Shown: one piece after another, positions 1 through 5,540 of the stretch
Position numbering within the stretch: position 1 is the stretch's first letter
Layout of the letters: every line of letters starts with the position of its first letter
NCBI GenBank assembly: GCA_031262125.1
Contig: JAISII010000081.1
Span: 1 to 8,833, forward strand
Source of the DNA: Oscillospiraceae bacterium
GTDB lineage: Bacteria; Bacillota; Clostridia; Oscillospirales; Acutalibacteraceae
Length of the DNA: 8,833 bases
Reading direction: 5' to 3'
Notes under the pieces: generated by a model
Told to the model about the DNA's origin: nothing
The model's database searches: none
What the model saw: the letters and a program-made list of their open reading frames with translations, nothing else
Program-made: the position numbers and the translations under genes

Positions 1-14
1 CCGCATTCGTGCGG
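1..14. other. Short hairpin with TTCG loop at window edge
   Basis: A perfect 5-base stem (CCGCA/TGCGG) closes a TTCG tetraloop. No T-run follows it, so it is not a convincing terminator. It could be the end of a structure or gene that lies outside the window. Confidence 0.4.
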
Positions 15-125
15 ATACTACGGGTCTGTTTCCTTATGCCATTTTTTCATCAGATATAGCCTCCATTATTTGCCTGCTGGTTTGTTCGTTTTGGGGCTTG
101 ACTTTTATTAGCAGGTTTAACTGTG

Positions 126-134
126 GTATAATTT
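126..134 (+). promoter_or_regulatory. Extended -10 promoter (TGG-TATAAT)
   Basis: A perfect TATAAT is preceded directly by TGG, giving the extended -10 form TGnTATAAT. The hexamer 17 bases upstream (TTTATT) is a weak -35; a better TTGACT nearby is too far away (23 bases). Transcription would start near 141 and run into the structured, gene-poor segment 154-510. No long open frame with a ribosome binding site follows, so the transcript may be non-coding or encode only a short peptide. Confidence 0.5.
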
Positions 135-153
135 GCGTGTGAACCTTGCGGGT

Positions 154-237
154 ATGAATGACTTATACAAGACTGGCGAATTTCACAAGAACAGCGGCAT
201 ATTGCCTACGGCAAAGAACACCCGCCACGGCTTTTAG
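154..237 (+). CDS. Possible 27-residue peptide ORF
   Basis: An ATG about 20 bases downstream of the extended -10 promoter opens a 27-codon frame that begins MNDLYKTGEF and ends in TAG. Its composition (Lys, Asn, Gly, Thr, few Cys) is more protein-like than that of the longer overlapping frames. There is no clear Shine-Dalgarno sequence, and the frame overlaps strong stem-loops (170-247). It could be a leader peptide, the remnant tail of a displaced gene, or chance. No family is recognised. Confidence 0.2.
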   Translation: MNDLYKTGEFHKNSGILPTAKNTRHGF

Positions 238-383
238 AAACCAGTCTGCACTTTGTTCGCTCTCGCGCACAACCGCCTCCTGTTTTCCCGCCGCCGAAAA
301 TTCACCCTGCTATCCGCAGTTTGAATTTCGCGCCGGAAGCCGTGACAGGTGTAACACACTACACTTTTTGCAAAAGTGGTGTG
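170..383. other. Structured gene-poor segment, candidate ncRNA or transfer-origin DNA
   Basis: Four stem-loop units lie within about 215 bases. The first is AGACTGG (170-176) with CCAGTCT (241-247), enclosing TTGCC/GGCAA (202-206, 210-214). The second is TTGTTCGC/GCGCACAA (253-260, 265-272) with one mismatch. The third is CGAAAATTC/GAATTTCG (295-303, 323-330) around CTGC/GCAG (307-310, 316-319). The fourth is the long hairpin at 355-383. Open frames here on either strand are Cys/Arg-rich and lack ribosome binding sites. The neighbourhood is mobile-element-like, so an oriT or a structured transcript are both reasonable; neither is proven. Confidence 0.35.
355..383. repeat. 12-bp inverted repeat hairpin, oriT-like
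   Basis: CACAC (355-359) and CACTTTT (362-368) pair with AAAAGTG (372-378) and GTGTG (379-383). The loop is TGC and a two-base TA bulge sits on the left arm. No T-tract follows on either side, which argues against a terminator. Imperfect inverted repeats of this kind are bound by relaxases or accessory proteins at transfer origins. No relaxase gene is present in the window, so the role is inferred. Confidence 0.4.
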
Positions 384-475
384 GCAGCCGTTCCCTCTGC
401 ACTCCCTAAAAAAGACTTTGCAGCCCTGCGACTTCATTTGAAAATTGCCCCCTTTCTATAAATTTGCGCACAGAA

Positions 476-507
476 AAAGACCGCCTTCCTTTCAAAAAGC
501 GGTCTTT
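476..507 (-). terminator. Rho-independent terminator of the sigma-like gene
   Basis: AAAGACCGC (476-484) pairs perfectly with GCGGTCTTT (499-507) across a 14-base loop. Read on the minus strand the stem runs into a five-T tract, the better orientation. It lies about 40 bases past the stop of the minus-strand gene ending at 546. On the plus strand only TTTGGATTTT follows, so it may also act weakly in that direction. Confidence 0.75.
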
Positions 508-545
508 GGATTTTCTCTGTGCTATGTAATTTGTCAGCCGTTATC

Positions 546-1394
546 TTAGCTGTTTATGTTTTTCTTATCACAAAAGTTTTCATACTGTTGTGCAATGCGT
601 TTGATTCGTTTCAGCACCCCGCTGTGGTTTTGGTATCCCATCTCGGCGGATATTTTTTCATAAGTGAATCCCTGCATTCGCATTTCAAGAATTTTCATAT
701 CATTTTCGGCAAGTGTGCTTTTGAATTGCTCCACATATATTTTAGCGACAATATCTTCCTCAACGCTAACGCCCTCGTCCGCAACATTTATCTCGCCGTG
801 TTCGTCTTCATCGTTGCCCGAATAATACTCCTCAAGGCTAACCGTTTCAAAACGAGTCCGCGTGTGATACCACTTTCGGAAGAAGTCAATCTTCTTATTA
901 CTGCGGCGGAAATCAAAATCCTCAAAGCAAGGGCATTCGTCCACAATTTCTTGTATAGCCGAAAAATGCTCCCGCATAGAAACACGCTCAACCATATATT
1001 TCATAAGTGATTGCGCGGTTTCTTCGGCAAGAAATGGGATTTTGTACCCGATAGGCAGATTATACAGTTCCTCTACAGAATAGCCGATGAGAGCCAATTC
1101 ATCGAGCCAATAGTGGGTGCAATCGGCAAGCATATACATGGGATAATAGCCGGAGTAGACCTCCTTGTTGCCCTGCCCGATGTGCGGCCACGCCATAAAT
1201 GCGAGGGCGTTCTGCATGGCTTTGAGAAAAATGTCGTGATTGAGTAGCCCACGCCAGTGGTTGTCAATAATGGCGGCACGAAAATTGCGGGGAATACGGT
1301 AAAACTCCCCGCACTGGAACGCCATACTTTCGGGCAGAAAGTAGAAAGCGGGCAGGAGTTTCAGATATTTTACTTTGTATTCTTGTTCCGCCAT
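546..1394 (-). CDS. Element-type regulator with C-terminal sigma-70 region-4-like HTH
   Basis: The 282-residue protein is probably a cytoplasmic DNA-binding regulator. Residues about 228-270 (beginning LAENDMKILEMRMQGFTYEK) have the sigma region 4 pattern: a helix with ILEMRMQG, then YEKISAEMG and a basic recognition helix (VLKRIKRIAQQY). An acidic linker at about 190-212 precedes it. The N-terminal two thirds is aromatic-rich and not a recognisable sigma region 2, so it is unlikely to be a full sigma factor. Proteins of this layout are common in Clostridia integrative elements. The start is supported by AGGGAG four bases upstream and by a strong promoter (1468-1496). It has its own terminator and is divergent from the MerR genes. 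Its target is unknown. Confidence 0.75.
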   Translation of the reverse strand: MAEQEYKVKYLKLLPAFYFLPESMAFQCGEFYRIPRNFRAAIIDNHWRGLLNHDIFLKAMQNALAFMAWPHIGQGNKEVYSGYYPMYMLADCTHYWLDELALIGYSVEELYNLPIGYKIPFLAEETAQSLMKYMVERVSMREHFSAIQEIVDECPCFEDFDFRRSNKKIDFFRKWYHTRTRFETVSLEEYYSGNDEDEHGEINVADEGVSVEEDIVAKIYVEQFKSTLAENDMKILEMRMQGFTYEKISAEMGYQNHSGVLKRIKRIAQQYENFCDKKNINS

Positions 1395-1467
1395 TTCGCT
1401 CCCTCTTTGCTCTCTACATTATTTAACGACATTACACTATGTGTTTTGTTCCTGTTTCCATAAAAAT

Positions 1468-1496
1468 ATTTTAGCATAGATTGTGGAAAGGGTCAA
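1468..1496 (-). promoter_or_regulatory. Promoter of the sigma-like gene
   Basis: Reading the minus strand: -35 TTGACC (1491-1496), a 17-base spacer and -10 TAAAAT (1468-1473), with TGC just before the -10 as an extended element. This is near sigma-A consensus. The start of transcription is expected near 1461, leaving a leader of about 65 bases before the ATG at 1394. Confidence 0.75.
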
Positions 1497-1673
1497 GGCT
1501 TATAAGAGAGAAAGAAGAAAGTCTACAAAGCGGGAAAGGGTAAGGCAAATATACCCTCCATCTATAGGACAAAAACAAGGGGCAAATCGGAACCTTTTTA
1601 CGGCGGTTGCGAAAAATATTTTTTTGCGTCGGGTTTGGGTGACAACGAATGCACTCAAAAACGGCATATTTCC

Positions 1674-1702
1674 TTGATTTATTCACATTTTTCAAGTATA
1701 AT
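1674..1702 (+). promoter_or_regulatory. Second, strong sigma-A promoter upstream of the MerR block
   Basis: TTGATT (1674-1679), a 17-base spacer and a perfect TATAAT (1697-1702). The next large gene starts at 1845, so transcripts would carry a leader of about 135 bases that runs through the MerR1 promoter itself. Only tiny frames lie in that leader: MQKNAV (from 1710) and an 11-residue frame at 1734-1769 whose TGA overlaps the next -35. The segment 1497-1673 shows no supported gene. Confidence 0.6.
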
Positions 1703-1765
1703 GTTTGTATGCAAAAAAATGCAGTTTGAGATTATGAACGCCCTGCAACTTCTCGAAAAAACCAC

Positions 1766-1796
1766 TTGACTCTGCCGTTGCGGAAACCTTTATACT
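1766..1796 (+). promoter_or_regulatory. MerR-type promoter/operator of MerR1 (19-base spacer)
   Basis: TTGACT (1766-1771) and TATACT (1791-1796) are separated by 19 bases, the overlong spacing typical of promoters that MerR proteins activate by DNA distortion. A small dyad, CCG-TTG-CGG (1775-1783), lies within the spacer, slightly off centre. A GGGG/CCCC mini-hairpin follows in the leader. Autoregulation of MerR1 is the simplest reading. Confidence 0.7.
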
Positions 1797-1844
1797 ATTT
1801 CTTGTGAGGGGTGAATCCCCCGCAAAGAAAGGAGAATTTCACAC

Positions 1845-2780
1845 ATGAATGAACTAATAAAAATCAGCGAAATGTCCTCAAGATACGACATTTCGGCGCG
1901 GACGCTCCGGTACTATGAGGAAATGGGGCTGCTGTCAAGCACAAGGAGCGACGACTACGCCTACCGAATGTACGATGACGAAGCGCTCAAGCGAATTGAA
2001 CAGATTCTCATTCTACGCAAGCTGAACATCAGCATAAAGGACATCAAGCGGATTTTCGATGCGGCAGGCTCTGAGGTTGTGCTTGAGGTGCTGGGCAAAA
2101 AGGTTGACAACATCGACGATGAAGTGGCTCTGCTGAACGAACTCAAAAGCATTGTGCTTGACTTTATCGAACAAATCAAAGCCGCCGACTTCGGAAGCGG
2201 CGACGACGTTAAGCGGCTTTATGAAAAGGCAAGCGAGATTGAAACACGGCTCGTCAATGTGGATTATGATGGGAATACAGCGGATACGAATCGGCTTGCT
2301 GAGGTAACTGGAAAGCTTGCTAAGATACACCAAACGCAAAACATTAGAATTTATAACTTTCCATCATGCAAAATGGTTTCATCCAGCGATTTCAGTTTTG
2401 CGGAGGAAAACAATTCCGGCATGAGATTTCTTGAGTGGTTTAAATCACTTCCGCTATCTTCGCCCTATCCGCAAGATTTTCTCGGACTTGGCAGTAAAGA
2501 AAATACCATGTGTTGGATTCGCCTTTATAGCGAGGGTATGTGCGTCCCCGATGAATTTAAGATTATCGACTTCGCAGGCGGATTGTACGCCGTTGTTTGC
2601 GATATTGACGAGCAAACGCCGAATGAAACGTGGGAAATCCGTAATGCGTGGCTCGAAGCACACGATTTTGAACGCGACCTATCCCGCCCGGAACTTGGGA
2701 ACATTATTGCAAGTCCACAGGATACGAAATTGGGATACAGTCAGATGGATTATTGGTATCCTATAAAGCAGAGAAAATAA
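1845..2780 (+). CDS. MerR-family regulator with GyrI-like effector domain (MerR1)
   Basis: A 311-residue cytoplasmic activator. Residues 5-70 form the MerR winged helix (KISEMSSRYDISARTLRYYEEMGLL, shown in part by the RTLRYYEEMGLL signature). Residues about 80-115 form the dimerisation coiled coil. Residues about 166-308 match the GyrI-like/BmrR-type effector-binding fold (NIRIYNFPSCKMV; a second half ending YWYPIK). Members of this family bind small, often amphipathic ligands and usually regulate a neighbouring gene. The start is set by AAAGGAG ten bases upstream and the 19-base-spacer promoter. No terminator separates it from MerR2, 69 bases downstream, whose protein is clearly related in the N-terminal domain. 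The ligand is unknown. Confidence 0.88.
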   Translation: MNELIKISEMSSRYDISARTLRYYEEMGLLSSTRSDDYAYRMYDDEALKRIEQILILRKLNISIKDIKRIFDAAGSEVVLEVLGKKVDNIDDEVALLNELKSIVLDFIEQIKAADFGSGDDVKRLYEKASEIETRLVNVDYDGNTADTNRLAEVTGKLAKIHQTQNIRIYNFPSCKMVSSSDFSFAEENNSGMRFLEWFKSLPLSSPYPQDFLGLGSKENTMCWIRLYSEGMCVPDEFKIIDFAGGLYAVVCDIDEQTPNETWEIRNAWLEAHDFERDLSRPELGNIIASPQDTKLGYSQMDYWYPIKQRK

Positions 2781-2794
2781 TCATAAAAAAAACC

Positions 2795-2825
2795 TTGACT
2801 TTGACGCGACGTCGCACCTTACAAT
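2795..2825 (+). promoter_or_regulatory. MerR-type promoter/operator of MerR2 (19-base spacer, central palindrome)
   Basis: TTGACT (2795-2800) and TACAAT (2820-2825) are 19 bases apart. The perfect palindrome GCGACGTCGC (2806-2815) sits within half a base of the spacer centre, where MerR dimers bind. This would control MerR2 and the downstream Cys-motif gene. The half-site differs from the CCG/CGG in the MerR1 promoter, so the two regulators may have distinct operators. Confidence 0.75.
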
Positions 2826-2849
2826 ATATCTCAGAAAGGAGGACAGGCT

Positions 2850-3854
2850 TTGTCTATTACAACGATAACAGAAGCAACTAAGCTGTTCGGATTAACGACT
2901 CGGACGCTCAGATACTACGAGCAAATCGGGCTGATAAAGAGCGAACGCGCGGAAGATTATGCCTACCGCGTCTATTCGGACGACACGCTGAATCGGCTTC
3001 GGCAGATAATTGTCCTGCGCAAACTGCGAATCCCGCTGAAAAGTATTTCGGATATTTTGCAAAACGGCGATGCAAGAGCCGCGATTAACGTATTTCTCAC
3101 GAACATATCCGAAATCGACGCGGAAATCACCGCCCTGTCCACAATTCGGGATATACTCCGGCAGCTCACGCAGCGGCTCGAGGAAAGTGTTCATCTCGGC
3201 AAACAGCTTGACTTTTTGTCGGATGACATTGTAGGGATTGTGGATACACTTGCGGTCGTCAAACCAAAAATCAAGGAGGAAGCAAGCATGAGTGAACTAA
3301 ACCAAGCGAGTGAGAAGCTCGAAAAACTAACAGACCGCGACGTGCGGATTATTTATCTGCCGCCAATGACGGTAGCAAGCGCACATTATATCGGTGAAAA
3401 CTGCGAAGAAGTCACAGGGAATATGATTAACAAATTTATTGAGGAAACGGATTTACTGAAACAAAAACCCGATGCAAGAATATTCGGATTTAATAATCCA
3501 ATATCACAGACAGAGCCGGGTAGTCCATCCCACGGCTATGAAACGTGGATAACTATACCCGACGACTTTGATGTGCCGGAGCCGCTCAAAAAGGTACAGT
3601 TTTATGGCGGATTATATGCTGTGAATACAATTAACTTTCCCCAATTTGACCATTATCAGCTTTTATGGAAATGGATTGATGAAAACGATAACATTGAACA
3701 CGCATGGGGAGATATTCGTTGGTCGCCACTTGATGAAAACGGCGACAGGTGCTTAGAAGAACTACTCCCCAATAAGGCGTTCCGCAAAACATACCCCGAC
3801 AGCGATATGGAAAATTATTTGGATATAATGATACCGATTAAAGAAAAGGCGTAA
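2850..3854 (+). CDS. MerR-family regulator with GyrI-like effector domain (MerR2), TTG start
   Basis: A 334-residue MerR regulator. Residues 4-70 are the winged helix (TTRTLRYYEQIGLIKSE), about 85-120 the coiled coil, and about 164-332 the GyrI-like effector domain (DVRIIYLPPMTVASAHYIG; GYETWITIPDDFDVPEP; FYGGLYAV). The TTG start is chosen because GGAGG lies 8 bases upstream and no better start is in frame. The N-terminal domain closely parallels MerR1 (same DYAYR and VLRKL blocks), suggesting duplication, while the effector halves have diverged. An in-frame ATG at residue 147 has its own strong ribosome binding site (see separate entry). It is co-transcribed with the gene 15 bases downstream. 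Ligand and targets are unknown. Confidence 0.88.
   Translation: MSITTITEATKLFGLTTRTLRYYEQIGLIKSERAEDYAYRVYSDDTLNRLRQIIVLRKLRIPLKSISDILQNGDARAAINVFLTNISEIDAEITALSTIRDILRQLTQRLEESVHLGKQLDFLSDDIVGIVDTLAVVKPKIKEEASMSELNQASEKLEKLTDRDVRIIYLPPMTVASAHYIGENCEEVTGNMINKFIEETDLLKQKPDARIFGFNNPISQTEPGSPSHGYETWITIPDDFDVPEPLKKVQFYGGLYAVNTINFPQFDHYQLLWKWIDENDNIEHAWGDIRWSPLDENGDRCLEELLPNKAFRKTYPDSDMENYLDIMIPIKEKA
3288..3854 (+). CDS. Possible internally initiated free effector domain of MerR2
   Basis: ATG 3288 is in frame with MerR2 (residue 147) and is preceded by AAGGAGG (3273-3279) with an 8-base gap, near-ideal for initiation. The 188-residue product would start MSELNQASEK and contain only the effector domain, dropping the DNA-binding part exactly at the linker. 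This mirrors Streptomyces TipAL/TipAS, where the short form sequesters ligand. The counter-argument is that AAG-GAG-GAA simply encodes Lys-Glu-Glu in a charged linker. MerR1 has no comparable site. Confidence 0.4.
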   Translation: MSELNQASEKLEKLTDRDVRIIYLPPMTVASAHYIGENCEEVTGNMINKFIEETDLLKQKPDARIFGFNNPISQTEPGSPSHGYETWITIPDDFDVPEPLKKVQFYGGLYAVNTINFPQFDHYQLLWKWIDENDNIEHAWGDIRWSPLDENGDRCLEELLPNKAFRKTYPDSDMENYLDIMIPIKEKA

Positions 3855-3857
3855 GGG

Positions 3858-3864
3858 AGGGTTT
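3858..3864 (+). promoter_or_regulatory. Ribosome binding site of the Cys-motif gene
   Basis: AGGGAGG lies just after the MerR2 stop (3854) and a few bases before ATG 3870. No promoter or terminator fits in the 15-base gap, so the gene is expected to be translated from the MerR2 transcript. Confidence 0.6.
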
Positions 3865-3869
3865 GCCAT

Positions 3870-4970
3870 ATGTCTATACAAACTCAAGCGGCGTTTTGGC
3901 GCAAAAGCGTATGCGATATTTCGCTGCGCCTTGAAGCACATATTAAGCAAACAACCCCAGACAGCGAGGATTTGCTGCGTGGATTGCGAACTTATTCGAA
4001 TTTGCTCAAGGATATATACTCGCAATACACTCTTTTCGAGGTTTCAAAAGCCGAAAGCGTCATGACTAAAATCGGGGTACTTGCCGACGATTTGGAAAAC
4101 TACAACACGCTTAGAAACATGACTGAGTGTTTGATGGTGCTTTTCAAATCGGGTGAAGTGATCACGCAGGGAGCGGAATACTCTCTGCGTGTGGATAAGG
4201 CTTCTTTCGAAACGCAGTTTAAGAAACCACCCAAGCCTTATTTTGAATGGCTGGAGCATTTCGGATTCGGTATATTGTTTTACAAAAACAGCAATGAGGT
4301 TAAAGCATATGCCGGAAGCGACAGCATAGAAATCTTGTATGAAGACTGTCCGCCTTTACTTTATGCCGTGCGGTATGTGGCAGAAAATATAACGGATGAA
4401 AAGGGTAAAGACAAGTTAAGCCCTGTTTGGAAAGCGTTCAGCTTTGCGGATTTTGAGGCATTGTACGGGTCGCCGGAAACAGCATTATATGATTTGCCGC
4501 AAAATGTTTTAAACTGCGCGGGTAAGAGCAAGGTGTACTTGGAGCAATTCATATCCACATTTGTCGGTGAGGGCAAAGCAGAAATCAATCTGACGTTGCA
4601 ACCCTATGTCTTTCCCTGTTGGAATGTGATATTCAAACAAGGCAAGCGTAATCTATGTAAATTCGCCGTGAAAGCGGACTGCGTTACTACCTTTATTCCG
4701 CTGTCTTATGAAGCCGCGAAATTGGTAGTTGACGAAAGTGCTACATACACAGCGAAGATTCAATACAACATTAAACGGTTCGGATGTGTAGCCTGCGGGA
4801 AATGTGCAAACGCCGCAAGCATAACAAAATATGAGGGTTATAACCTTTGTAGGATAGCTTCGGGAGCTTTTGGGACGGAATACCCAATGATTATCAAAAT
4901 TGATGTTGATACACAATCGGACGCGGAGTCGGTAAGTAGTATTATAAATAAAGTATTGCTCACAAAATAA
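3870..4970 (+). CDS. Uncharacterised protein with C-x2-C-x2-C motif, in operon with MerR2
   Basis: A 366-residue protein with no signal peptide or membrane segment, so probably cytoplasmic. I do not recognise a named family. The N-terminal part (about 1-90) is helical with an LLRGLRTYSNLLKDI stretch; a middle part (about 95-150) has an EWLEHFGFGILFY block. Near the C-terminus FGCVACGKC gives C306, C309 and C312, with C327 in GYNLC, a C-x2-C-x2-C-x14-C arrangement that could bind zinc or an iron-sulfur cluster. It starts 15 bases after MerR2, so it is the likely regulated output or accessory of that regulator. No catalytic motif is visible; a ligand- or metal-related role is inference. Confidence 0.8.
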   Translation: MSIQTQAAFWRKSVCDISLRLEAHIKQTTPDSEDLLRGLRTYSNLLKDIYSQYTLFEVSKAESVMTKIGVLADDLENYNTLRNMTECLMVLFKSGEVITQGAEYSLRVDKASFETQFKKPPKPYFEWLEHFGFGILFYKNSNEVKAYAGSDSIEILYEDCPPLLYAVRYVAENITDEKGKDKLSPVWKAFSFADFEALYGSPETALYDLPQNVLNCAGKSKVYLEQFISTFVGEGKAEINLTLQPYVFPCWNVIFKQGKRNLCKFAVKADCVTTFIPLSYEAAKLVVDESATYTAKIQYNIKRFGCVACGKCANAASITKYEGYNLCRIASGAFGTEYPMIIKIDVDTQSDAESVSSIINKVLLTK

Positions 4971-4980
4971 ATACATAAAG

Positions 4981-5014
4981 TTAGGGCGGGAAGCGTCTGT
5001 GCCTCCCGCCCTAA
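4981..5014. terminator. Bidirectional terminator between the Cys-motif gene and tnpV
   Basis: TTAGGGCGGGA (4981-4991) pairs perfectly with TCCCGCCCTAA (5004-5014) across a 12-base loop. It lies between two convergent stops (4970 plus, 5019 minus) and probably serves both. T-tracts are modest: GCGTTT on the plus side and CTTTATGTATTT on the minus side. Confidence 0.7.
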
Positions 5015-5018
5015 GCGT

Positions 5019-5393
5019 TTAACCGTAAATTAACTCGTTCCGAATTATTTCATCTACGCTGCTGCGGATATTGTTGACCCGCTGAACCCACAGCATAGGA
5101 TTTTCAGCTTTCAGCGTTTCCGTCACACCTTCCGCCGCCATCATCTGTCTGATGATTAACTCAGAGCGTTCAAACGCCGCCGTATCAATCTCATACAGAT
5201 GTTCGGGCAACTTGCCGCTCGTCAGCAAATTGGTGTATAGCACCCGCCTGTGCTTTTTCAGATAATTGAGCCGCCGCAGTCCCCACACCCCGATTTCGTA
5301 TTCGGGCTGTTCGGGAACGGTAAGGTTCGGAATACGGTAATCGCCTACGACAGAATATGTTCCGCCGTCTTGTTCAAATAAGGATTTCATCAT
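5019..5393 (-). CDS. tnpV: TnpV-family transposon-encoded protein
   Basis: The 124-residue product matches the TnpV family first named in the clostridial transposon Tn4451: an N-terminal FEQDGGTYSVVGDYRIPNL block, then GVWGLRRLNYLKKHR, LYTNLLTSGKLPEHLYEID, and a C-terminal RVNNIRSSVDEIIRNELIY. The length is close to what I recall for the family and all blocks are present, so it looks intact. Its exact role is not established; it travels with integrative elements of Clostridia. GGAG lies a few bases before ATG 5393, and a second ATG follows directly. It has its own promoter (5421-5449) and converges on the Cys-motif gene. No recombinase or relaxase accompanies it in this window. Confidence 0.88.
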   Translation of the reverse strand: MMKSLFEQDGGTYSVVGDYRIPNLTVPEQPEYEIGVWGLRRLNYLKKHRRVLYTNLLTSGKLPEHLYEIDTAAFERSELIIRQMMAAEGVTETLKAENPMLWVQRVNNIRSSVDEIIRNELIYG

Positions 5394-5412
5394 TGTTTCT
5401 CCAATCAGTTTA

Positions 5413-5427
5413 GTATTGCTACAATAC
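5413..5427 (-). promoter_or_regulatory. Palindrome overlapping the tnpV -10, candidate operator
   Basis: GTATTG and CAATAC form a perfect 6-base dyad around a 3-base centre. It covers the tnpV -10 hexamer, so a protein bound here would block transcription, or it could form a small hairpin at the 5' end of the message. Confidence 0.4.
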
Positions 5428-5449
5428 CGTGTTCTGACTGCTGTTTCAA
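5421..5449 (-). promoter_or_regulatory. tnpV promoter
   Basis: On the minus strand: -35 TTGAAA (5444-5449), a 17-base spacer and -10 TATTGT (5421-5426). It is about 27 bases upstream of the tnpV ATG, which fits a short leader. Confidence 0.6.
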
Positions 5450-5540
5450 TTTTTTTGATGATACTTCCTTATTAACCGTTGCCTAATTGTACGGTGTGCT
5501 TTTTTGTTGTAAATTTTACTAAAAATTATGCAGTGCAAAA

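Noticed and set aside
158..437. Overlapping frames on both strands (83 codons plus, 67 codons minus)
   Set aside because: They are rich in Cys and Arg, lack ribosome binding sites and cover strong stem-loops. They read as by-products of structured DNA.
519..1247. Plus-strand frames opposite the sigma-like gene
   Set aside because: They are hydrophobic shadow frames of the minus-strand gene, which has a promoter, ribosome binding site, terminator and a helix-turn-helix.
1471..1695. Frames of 64 and 74 codons on opposite strands in the divergent promoter region
   Set aside because: Low-complexity composition, no ribosome binding site, and overlap with both strong promoters.
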